Origin: JBAXXL01 sp038206725
GTDB taxonomy: Bacteria > Bacteroidota > Ignavibacteria > Kapaibacteriales > UBA2268
NCBI GenBank assembly: GCA_038206725.1
Contig: JBBRAO010000030.1
Location: 1 to 39,879, forward strand
Direction: 5' to 3'
DNA: 39,879 nucleotides
A program made the translations under genes and the position numbers. The notes below the pieces were generated by a model, which made no database searches, was not told where the DNA came from, and saw nothing but the letters and a program-made list of their open reading frames with translations. Positions 34,025 to 39,879 of this stretch are shown here, one piece after another. Numbering within the stretch: the first letter of the stretch is position 1; every line of letters begins with the position of its first letter.

Positions 34025-35533
34025 ATGATTGACAAAATAAAATTATTAGCAAAAGATACTGCTATATATGGTACTTTCCGAATTGTAGGGAAAATGCTAT
34101 CCTTCATCTTAACACCAATTTATACAAATTATATACTACAACAATCCGATTTTGCTTTTATTAACTTTATATTTCCTTTGATTGCAATCGTAAATGTAAT
34201 CTATTCCTTGGGACTCGAAGCTTCTTTTTTCAGATTTTTTAATTTAGACGATCAAAACCAAAGCAAAAAAGCTTTCAGTAATGCGTATATGGGTATAGCT
34301 TTCGTCAGCTTTTCCATCACTTTGATAATTCTAATTTTTGCGCGAGATATAGCATACCAAGTTAATATTCTTTTAGCGGACAAGGTTTCAACACCGGCAA
34401 ACCTCGATAAGATGACGATGTTAATAAGAATCGCGGCATTAATACCATTTTTAGATTCACTTTTATGGGTCCCTTACGCTTATTTACGTATGATCAGAAA
34501 AGCGAAAAGATTTGCCACCGTTCAATTTAGTATGATTGTAATAGCGGTGTTTTTAAATATCCTTTTTCTGATAGTATTTCATTTAAATTCATTAGGAGTA
34601 TTATACGCGCAACTTATTGCGACGGTCATTGGATTTATACTCCTTCGTAAAGAGGTGATTGGCAATCTTATTTGGAAATTAGACCGACCTTTGATGAAAG
34701 AGATGCTGATTTTTGGTCTTCCTGTTATGTTTGCAAATCTCCCGGCAATGATTCTTCAGGTGTTTGATAGAATATTAATGCCATATCTAAAGGTTTCTAA
34801 CGCCCAATTGAATAACTATTCTGTTAACTATAAACTTGGAATCCCGATGATGTTGATTGTTTCTATGTTTGAATATGCTTGGAAACCATTTTTCTTATCG
34901 CATTATAAGGATTCAGAAGCGAAAGAGCTTTTCGCAAGAGTATTCACTTATTTCACAATGCTCTCCGTAGTAGTATTTCTAATTGTCGGATTTTTTATGA
35001 CATATATTGTACGAATGCCGTTTGTTGGTGGTAAGTTCATAAATCCTATATATTGGGATGGAATGGTGATTATACCAATTATCCTTGGCGGATATTTCTT
35101 TAACGGGGCAATTACCAATTTTTCAGCCGGCTTTTATATCACTAAGAAAACTAAATATATCGCGATAACTATGTGGAGCGCGGCTATAGCTAATATCGCA
35201 TTGAATTTCTATTTGATTCCAATTTACGGTTATATTGGTGCGGCTTGGGCAACGTTTATCGCATATCTAATCGGGGCGTTTGTAGCTTATTTCCTGAACA
35301 ATAGAGTTTATAAACTGAATTATGAATGGAAGCGGATAAGCCTGCTTATCGGATTTGCTATGCTATGCTATTTCCCGACAGATTATCTTTTACGAGGCAT
35401 TGACAACTTATATTTGACTTTTGGAATCAAATGTGCTGTTCTAGTAATTTTTATGGTTTTATTAAAGCTTTTTGGATTTTTTACTTCATCGGAACTACGT
35501 GAAATCAAAAAGTTTTTTGGTAAAAGACATTAG
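34025..35533 (+). CDS. Polysaccharide biosynthesis/flippase family membrane protein (Wzx-like)
   Basis: The 502-residue protein has about 12-14 predicted membrane helices and belongs to the MOP superfamily of polysaccharide exporters. The N-terminus KDTAIYGTFRIVGKMLSFILTP, a short amphipathic lead-in and a first helix with Gly and Pro, is typical. So are the internal repeat start LMKEMLIFGLPVMFANLPAM and the Gly/Ala-rich YGYIGAAWATFIAYLIGAFVAY. It should flip lipid-linked sugar units across the inner membrane for O-antigen or capsule. No glycosyltransferase genes are nearby, so it is isolated from a classical polysaccharide locus. Confidence 0.88.
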   Translation: MIDKIKLLAKDTAIYGTFRIVGKMLSFILTPIYTNYILQQSDFAFINFIFPLIAIVNVIYSLGLEASFFRFFNLDDQNQSKKAFSNAYMGIAFVSFSITLIILIFARDIAYQVNILLADKVSTPANLDKMTMLIRIAALIPFLDSLLWVPYAYLRMIRKAKRFATVQFSMIVIAVFLNILFLIVFHLNSLGVLYAQLIATVIGFILLRKEVIGNLIWKLDRPLMKEMLIFGLPVMFANLPAMILQVFDRILMPYLKVSNAQLNNYSVNYKLGIPMMLIVSMFEYAWKPFFLSHYKDSEAKELFARVFTYFTMLSVVVFLIVGFFMTYIVRMPFVGGKFINPIYWDGMVIIPIILGGYFFNGAITNFSAGFYITKKTKYIAITMWSAAIANIALNFYLIPIYGYIGAAWATFIAYLIGAFVAYFLNNRVYKLNYEWKRISLLIGFAMLCYFPTDYLLRGIDNLYLTFGIKCAVLVIFMVLLKLFGFFTSSELREIKKFFGKRH

Positions 35534-35601
35534 TTTTGTAATTATTTTAGTTTAACTAACATATTGTAAATAATTTATAATTATACTAAATCTGGATTTA
35601 T

Positions 35602-36723
35602 ATGAATAAAATTTTACTACTGATAAATCTACTTTTTTTGATTAATCCCTTACTCCAAGCTCGAGAGTCTAAAGTAACGCTTTACGGGTATGTTCAAGGT
35701 TATTATTCGAAAGATAACACCATAATTGATGTTCATAATCCTTTAAACGACGGTACAAATATCCGCCCTTTTGTAATAGGCGGCAGTAAAAACGATCAGT
35801 TTGGTTTGGATTATGCTATTCTTGGCGTTGAAGTTGAGGGCGACGCCTATCGAGCAGTTCTCAAGTTAGGGACAGGAGAAGTTGCCGAACAATATTTTCC
35901 ATTGAATGGATTAGTGCACGAAGCTTATGGCGGATTCCAACTTTTGGATAATCTCTGGTTTGATGGAGGTTTCTTTCAAACCAATATTTGTATTGAAAGT
36001 TATTATACCTATGAAAACCCGCTTTCGATATTTTCAATTCCGGCTTATATAAGCGAATTTTACCATACAGGTGTTCGATTAAGTTATGAACCAACAGATG
36101 AATTGACGTTCTCCGTTTCCTGCATTGACGCCTATAACAGCTATGGCGATAATAATAATGATAAATCTATAGCCTTATTTGCGGAATATTTGAGTGAAAG
36201 TACCAACATCTATTATGCGTCGGTTATTGGTAACGAAAGGCCTGTAGATATGAATAAAGCCTTATTTATGCATCATAATCTCAATTTAGCTTTTTATGAT
36301 TTAGGTAAATTCGATATAATAACTCAACTTGATATGATTACCCATTCGAAGAACTTACCAACCGACAATGGATTAAAAACATCGTATTATTATAGTTTAG
36401 CTTCTTGGCTAAGTTACAATATTACCGATAAGACCTATTGTTCTGTCCGCTATTGCTATTTTAACAACGAGAATAATCCATTTGCAAACACAACGCTGGC
36501 GGAAGATTTGCCACCTGTTAAAGGTAGCAGTTTCGGCACCGGAATAACCTACACACCAACTAAAACTTCATTTATAAGGTTAGAAGGCAATTACTTGGAC
36601 TTCGACAAAAATAATCCTAATTCCTTCGTTTTTCAGAAAGGATTAGATAATATGAATTCGAGGTATGAGTTTTTATTCAGTTTTGGACTAAAATTCGATA
36701 TTTTTAAAACGCTGGCTAATTGA
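35602..36723 (+). CDS. Outer-membrane beta-barrel protein (porin-like)
   Basis: The 373-residue protein has a cleavable signal peptide (LLLINLLFLINPLLQA) and then alternating hydrophobic/polar strands rich in Tyr and aromatic residues, beginning VTLYGYVQGYYS and ending with the barrel-closing strand YEFLFSFGLKFDIF. This matches the outline of BBP2/OmpL-like putative porins of Bacteroidota. It probably forms a channel in the outer membrane, but no substrate can be named. The gene lies 68 nt after the flippase gene and is convergent with the AlaX gene (8 nt between stops). Confidence 0.78.
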   Translation: MNKILLLINLLFLINPLLQARESKVTLYGYVQGYYSKDNTIIDVHNPLNDGTNIRPFVIGGSKNDQFGLDYAILGVEVEGDAYRAVLKLGTGEVAEQYFPLNGLVHEAYGGFQLLDNLWFDGGFFQTNICIESYYTYENPLSIFSIPAYISEFYHTGVRLSYEPTDELTFSVSCIDAYNSYGDNNNDKSIALFAEYLSESTNIYYASVIGNERPVDMNKALFMHHNLNLAFYDLGKFDIITQLDMITHSKNLPTDNGLKTSYYYSLASWLSYNITDKTYCSVRYCYFNNENNPFANTTLAEDLPPVKGSSFGTGITYTPTKTSFIRLEGNYLDFDKNNPNSFVFQKGLDNMNSRYEFLFSFGLKFDIFKTLAN

Positions 36724-36731
36724 TCTATAAA

Positions 36732-37169
36732 CTAGGCTAATTTGAATCTTAATCTTAAGACACCGTCTTCATAACCGGTTGTATTCAATACAAAAGTACC
36801 TATGTCTTTTGTATTGATTACGTGCGGTCCTATGCACGGGCAGGCATCATAATCCCCCACCCTTATAATTCTAATATTATCGCCGGCATCGTCGGGTAAT
36901 TTCGATAAATCGAACATTTTTTCTGCTTCTGAGCGGACTATAATTTCTTCATATACGGAAAGGTCCCGATTAATGATCTCGTTGACAGAATTTTGAACTA
37001 ATTCTTTTTCTTCAAGCGTTAAATCTCTATCAAAATAATAATCACATTTTGATTTTTTCTTTTCTATATGGTTGGTAAACGAACGTTTTACATCGAACAA
37101 CTTTACCATCGTTCCATTCAAAATGTGCTCTGCGGTATGCATTTGCGGATCGTAATTTTTCTCTGTCAT
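36732..37169 (-). CDS. AlaX-type alanyl-tRNA editing protein (free-standing)
   Basis: The 145-residue protein corresponds to the small trans-editing form of the AlaRS editing domain, which removes mischarged Ser or Gly from tRNA-Ala. The zinc motif HTAEH (residues 11-15) is followed by SFTNHIEKKKSKCDYYFD and by CPCIGPHV with Cys112 and His116 as the second ligand pair. There is no Gly-rich or synthetase core, so it is not a fragment of alanyl-tRNA synthetase. It has a promoter candidate about 25-55 nt upstream and is divergent from rpsA, a fitting translation-related neighbour. Confidence 0.85.
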   Translation of the reverse strand: MTEKNYDPQMHTAEHILNGTMVKLFDVKRSFTNHIEKKKSKCDYYFDRDLTLEEKELVQNSVNEIINRDLSVYEEIIVRSEAEKMFDLSKLPDDAGDNIRIIRVGDYDACPCIGPHVINTKDIGTFVLNTTGYEDGVLRLRFKLA

Positions 37170-37194
37170 AGCTTATTGAATAATTTAAAAATTG

Positions 37195-37225
37195 CAAAGC
37201 TAATAAGAAAACATCTAAGAAACAA
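37195..37225 (-). promoter_or_regulatory. Candidate promoter of the AlaX gene
   Basis: On the minus strand TAGCTTTG (37202-37195) matches TAnnTTTG, with TTG (37225-37223) 20 nt upstream. The leader to the ATG at 37169 would be about 19 nt. Confidence 0.4.
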
Positions 37226-37275
37226 AATAAATAGACTAAAAATGTCAAAAAGAGTGAATTGTTTTTGGGTTTTAA

Positions 37276-37305
37276 TTTGTAAATCATTTTTTTTTCGTAA
37301 TTTTG
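37276..37305 (+). promoter_or_regulatory. Candidate rpsA promoter
   Basis: TTTG (37276-37279) and TAATTTTG (37298-37305) match the -33/-7 pair with an 18-nt spacer. The start would lie about 90 nt before the rpsA ATG, leaving a leader with a small hairpin at 37345-37360. Confidence 0.4.
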
Positions 37306-37344
37306 TAATCCGTAGTATTAATAATTTGAAAAAACCAAAGTGGT

Positions 37345-37360
37345 GATGTCCTTGGACATC
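37345..37360 (+). promoter_or_regulatory. Hairpin in the rpsA leader
   Basis: GATGTC (37345-37350) and GACATC (37355-37360) form a 6-bp stem with the tetraloop CTTG about 40 nt before the rpsA start. S1 controls its own translation in other bacteria, so a leader structure here could be regulatory; this is only an inference. Confidence 0.3.
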
Positions 37361-37401
37361 GTATGTATAACTATTACAATACTACAAATCGGAGTACTTA
37401 A

Positions 37402-39549
37402 ATGGCTGAAACAACTAATTTCAGTGAAGAAGTAAAAAATGCTGTAGAAGCAGTCAATTCCATCGAAGGGGCTAGTGAAGCAATCCAGATTGACCAACCA
37501 AAGGTAAAGAAATTGGATCCTTTGGCAGAAGTAACAAGGTTAATGGAATATGGATTCAATGATCTAGAACATTCGACTGACTGGTATGAAGACGTATTAA
37601 ATACCAAAGTCACTAAAATCAAAGAAGATGAATTAATCAAAGGAAAGATTTCCAATATCACCAAAGACGAAGTATATGTTGATATAGGTTTCAAATCTTA
37701 TGGTATTATTCCAAGATCAGAGCTTATTAATGCTGAAACTTATAATATCGGCGAAGAAATTGATGTATTCATTGACAAAATGGAAGATCCTCAAGGCAGA
37801 TTAATTTTATCTCGCCGTCGCGCTGACTTTATGCGTATATGGGATGATATTATTAGTTTACACGACAAACAAGAAATTACAAAGGTCAAGATTTTACGTC
37901 GCATCAAAGGCGGTATGGTTGTTGATTTATTGGGTATTGAAGCATTTTTACCGGGTTCACAGATTGATGTTCGCCCAGTACGCGATTTCGATTCTTGGGT
38001 AGCTAAAAATATTGACGTTCGTGTTGTTAAAGTTAACCACCCGAGCGAAAATGTTGTTGTATCTCATAAAGTTCTTCTTGAAGAACAATTATCAGAACAA
38101 CGCGACGCTATTATGTCAAAATTAGAAAAAGGTCTAGTATTAGAAGGTACTGTAAAAGCTATATCAGATTTTGGTATCTTCATAGATTTAGGTGGTGTGG
38201 ATGGATTAGTTCACATTACAGACTTATCGTGGGGTAGAGTTACTCATCCTTCAGAAATCGTTGAATTAGATCAAGTTGTTAAAGTTGTTGTATTAGACTT
38301 TGATAACGATAAGAGACGTATTTCATTAGGAATGAAACAACTTACTTCGCACCCTTGGGATACTATCGGCGAAAAATGCAACGAAGCTATGAAAGTATCG
38401 GGTAAAGTAGTTAGCTTGACCGATTACGGTGCATTTATCGAAATCGAAAAAGGTATCGAGGGCTTGATCCACATTAGCGAAATGTCTTGGACACAACACG
38501 TTAAACATCCTTCACAAATTGTTTCTATGGGACAAGTTGTTGAAGCTGTCGTGCTAAGCATAGACAAAGAAAACAAAAAATTAGCATTGGGAATGAAACA
38601 ATTAGAACCTGATCCTTGGGAAGATCTTATGAAGAAATACCCTACAGATTCAAAACATAAAGGTATCGTTCGCAACTTAACTAATTTTGGTGTATTTGTG
38701 GAATTAGAACCTGGTGTTGACGGTTTAATCCACATTAGTGACCTATCTTGGACAAAGAAAATTCGCCATCCAGGGGAATTCGTTAAGAAAGGCGATGAAT
38801 TAGACGTTATCGTTCTATCTATTGACCCTGAACAAAGACGTATCGCTTTAGGTCATAAACAAATTACAATCAATCCGTGGGATATTTTCGAAGAGAAATA
38901 TTCTATATCGGCAAAAACTGAAGCTAAAATCGAAAGAATAATCGAAAAAGGCGTTATTGTTGAATTACCTGATGGTGTTGACGGTTTCGTTCCTGTATCT
39001 CAATTATCATTTGCCCCTATCGGCAATATTAGCGATTACTTCAACATAGGTGATTTATTACCGTTGAAAGTCGTTGAATTCGATAAAGAAGCTAAAAAAA
39101 TCGTTCTGTCAGTAGTGGAAGCGTTACGCGAAGCGGATCAAGACGCTATTGATACATATAATGTGAACCATCCGGTTCCTAATGTGAACGATAGAAATGA
39201 CAATACCCACACTAAGAAATCTGCTCCAACTCCTTCGTTCCAAGCAAGTATGTTTGAACCAACTGAATCAACAATTGGTGATATGATTGCTCAGAAAACT
39301 GAAGTTGCTCCTGAACCTACTCCGGTAGCTGAAGAAGTAGCGGAAGTTGCTCCTGAAGTTATAGAAGCTCCTGTGGCTGAAGAAGTAGTTCCTGAAGTTG
39401 CTGTCGAAGAAACAGTAGTTGAAGAAGTAGTTCCTGAAGTGGTAGAAGCTCCTGTGGCTGAAGAAGAAGTAGTTCCTGAAGCTGTTGTTGAAGAAACAGT
39501 AGTTGAAGAAGAAGTCGCTCCTGAAGCTGAAGAAGAAAAAACTGTCTAA
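37402..39549 (+). CDS. rpsA: 30S ribosomal protein S1
   Basis: The 715-residue protein carries six S1 RNA-binding domains between about residues 75 and 575. Domains 3-5 are the most typical, with GIFIDLGGVDGLVHITDLSW, GAFIEIEKGIEGLIHISEMSW and GVFVELEPGVDGLIHISDLSW. S1 binds mRNA on the 30S subunit and assists initiation on leaders with weak Shine-Dalgarno sites, which fits the weak sites seen here. The tail (about 585-715) is acidic and made of Pro/Glu/Val/Ala repeats (27-residue unit). It is longer than in E. coli S1 (557 residues) and likely disordered. GGAG at 37391-37394 lies 7 nt before the ATG. It is divergent from the AlaX gene. Confidence 0.95.
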   Translation: MAETTNFSEEVKNAVEAVNSIEGASEAIQIDQPKVKKLDPLAEVTRLMEYGFNDLEHSTDWYEDVLNTKVTKIKEDELIKGKISNITKDEVYVDIGFKSYGIIPRSELINAETYNIGEEIDVFIDKMEDPQGRLILSRRRADFMRIWDDIISLHDKQEITKVKILRRIKGGMVVDLLGIEAFLPGSQIDVRPVRDFDSWVAKNIDVRVVKVNHPSENVVVSHKVLLEEQLSEQRDAIMSKLEKGLVLEGTVKAISDFGIFIDLGGVDGLVHITDLSWGRVTHPSEIVELDQVVKVVVLDFDNDKRRISLGMKQLTSHPWDTIGEKCNEAMKVSGKVVSLTDYGAFIEIEKGIEGLIHISEMSWTQHVKHPSQIVSMGQVVEAVVLSIDKENKKLALGMKQLEPDPWEDLMKKYPTDSKHKGIVRNLTNFGVFVELEPGVDGLIHISDLSWTKKIRHPGEFVKKGDELDVIVLSIDPEQRRIALGHKQITINPWDIFEEKYSISAKTEAKIERIIEKGVIVELPDGVDGFVPVSQLSFAPIGNISDYFNIGDLLPLKVVEFDKEAKKIVLSVVEALREADQDAIDTYNVNHPVPNVNDRNDNTHTKKSAPTPSFQASMFEPTESTIGDMIAQKTEVAPEPTPVAEEVAEVAPEVIEAPVAEEVVPEVAVEETVVEEVVPEVVEAPVAEEEVVPEAVVEETVVEEEVAPEAEEEKTV
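39364..39530 (+). repeat. 81-bp tandem repeat encoding the S1 acidic tail
   Basis: The unit starting GAAGCTCCTGTGGCTGAAG at 39364 recurs at 39445, a period of 81 bp (27 codons). The second copy has one extra GAA codon. Both code for an EAPVAEE...VVPE...VEETVVEE pattern, so the repeat is in frame and variation in copy number would keep the reading frame. Confidence 0.75.
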
Positions 39550-39573
39550 ATAAATTTATTTAGCGATTAATGT

Positions 39574-39611
39574 AAATGTCTAACACTTCAAAGTGTTGGA
39601 CATTTTTTTTT
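39574..39611 (+). terminator. Intrinsic terminator of rpsA
   Basis: A 15-bp stem, AAATGTCTAACACTT (39574-39588) against 39591-39605 with one G-T pair, is followed by a run of T residues (to 39611). The top of the stem must open to form the loop. Confidence 0.8.
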
Positions 39612-39616
39612 ATTTA

Positions 39617-39658
39617 AACCTTCCGAAGATTCCAAACCTTCGGAAGGTTGATAATTTT
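39617..39658. terminator. Second hairpin after rpsA
   Basis: A perfect 12-bp stem, AACCTTCCGAAG (39617-39628) against CTTCGGAAGGTT (39638-39649), has a 9-nt loop; GATAATTTT follows on the plus strand. It also lies downstream of the minus-strand reading frame at 39675, so it might serve both, although the minus-strand flank is A-rich. Confidence 0.5.
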
Positions 39659-39674
39659 CCATTAAATTCATTAA

Positions 39675-39879
39675 TTACCCGGATACAGGAACTGTGTATT
39701 CCAATTCCTCACTAAAAGTACCAACTTCCAAATTACGGAAGGCGTGAACACGACACAAATAATCGCCGTAAGAGCTCATAGAGATGGCGTAAAGCCTAAA
39801 AAGAATGGCGTAAGAACTCATAGAGATGGCGTAAAGCCTCTGTGAAATGGCGAACAAGCTAAAAAAGATGTCTCTTTTT
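39675..39879 (-). CDS. C-terminal end of a possible FN3-like protein running off the right edge
   Basis: On the minus strand a frame is open from the window edge to TAA at 39677-39675 (about 67 residues). The last part, YGDYLCRVHAFRNLEVGTFS then EELEYTVP, has the pattern of the final strands of a fibronectin type III domain (Tyr-x-Cys/Phe-Arg-Val-x-Ala-Phe ... Ser-Glu ... Val-Pro). Before it lies a seven-residue repeat (YAISMSS / YAILFRL) encoded by 21-bp repeats. Such a hydrophobic repeat is not expected in an FN3 fold, so the repeat may be an insertion, or the frame may not be translated as read. No start is visible within the window except a TTG at 39857. Confidence 0.35.
   Translation of the reverse strand, partial: KRDIFFSLFAISQRLYAISMSSYAILFRLYAISMSSYGDYLCRVHAFRNLEVGTFSEELEYTVPVSG
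39763..39879. repeat. 21-bp/42-bp tandem repeat at the right edge
   Basis: ATGGCGTAA recurs at 39784, 39805 and 39826, and ATGGCGAA at 39847, spacing exactly 21 bp. A degenerate copy, ATCGCCGTAAG, precedes them at 39763. Pairs of units form a 42-bp higher-order repeat (39768-39809 and 39810-39851) that differs at few positions. The period is a multiple of three and stays open in the minus-strand frame. The array continues to or past the window edge. Confidence 0.8.

Noticed and set aside
36732..37169. Fragment of alanyl-tRNA synthetase
   Set aside because: The reading frame is complete with a start and promoter candidate, and both zinc motifs fit a free-standing AlaX protein.

Overview
The window is an AT-rich stretch of bacterial chromosome. 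It looks like a member of the Bacteroidota/Chlorobiota (FCB) branch, possibly a Kapabacteria- or Ignavibacteria-like lineage. The sequence evidence is: a partial gene at the left edge ending in what looks like a type IX secretion (T9SS) C-terminal tail; a secreted GWxTD-domain protein; many lipoproteins; several upstream regions carrying the Bacteroidetes-type -7 element TAnnTTTG with a TTG-like -33 element; a tRNA without an encoded CCA; and frequent TTG starts with weak Shine-Dalgarno signals. The phylum-level assignment is an inference from these traits, not a search result.

Layout. 1-2010: end of a probable T9SS cargo gene, two intrinsic terminators, an HMG-CoA lyase family gene, tRNA-Glu(UUC) and a small lipoprotein. 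2084-5854: a large UvrD/AddA-type helicase-nuclease without an adjacent AddB. 12020-5869 (minus strand): a tightly packed run of five genes, namely SDF-family dicarboxylate/glutamate symporter, DUF4397-like lipoprotein, PAS sensor histidine kinase, RuvX and GWxTD protein. The first three overlap at their stop/start codons. 12063-12953: a gene-free stretch with repeat-like material and a nested palindrome. 12954-22233 (plus strand): UvrA, a lipoprotein, an M13 metallopeptidase, an aromatic amino acid/histidine ammonia-lyase with an unusual Ala-Cys-Gly cofactor tripeptide, an A-type Fe-S carrier with a variant C-terminal motif, Fe/Mn superoxide dismutase and dihydropteroate synthase. 27275-22236 (minus strand): recJ followed by a Dna2-like nuclease-helicase. 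30598-27732 (minus strand): purM, a CitE-like lyase and a polyprenyl diphosphate synthase. 30733-36723 (plus strand): a SRPBCC/GyrI-like protein, a nitroreductase, two unrecognised envelope proteins, a polysaccharide flippase and an outer-membrane beta-barrel. 37169-36732 (minus strand): an AlaX-type tRNA editing protein, divergent from rpsA (ribosomal protein S1, six S1 domains plus an acidic repeat tail). The right edge holds the C-terminal end of a possible FN3-like protein on the minus strand, containing a 21-bp repeat that stays in frame.

Most of the window is housekeeping: DNA repair (AddA-like, RuvX, UvrA, RecJ, Dna2-like), nucleotide, folate and isoprenoid synthesis, translation, and redox/Fe-S functions. 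I found no CRISPR array, phage, integrase, toxin-antitoxin pair or recognisable defence island. The parts that merit a closer look are the transporter-lipoprotein-kinase coupling, the Cys-for-Ser change in the ammonia-lyase cofactor tripeptide, the CxxC variant of the Fe-S carrier, the recJ/Dna2-like pair, the unrecognised membrane and lipoprotein pair at 32.4-33.9 kb, and the repeat-bearing ends.
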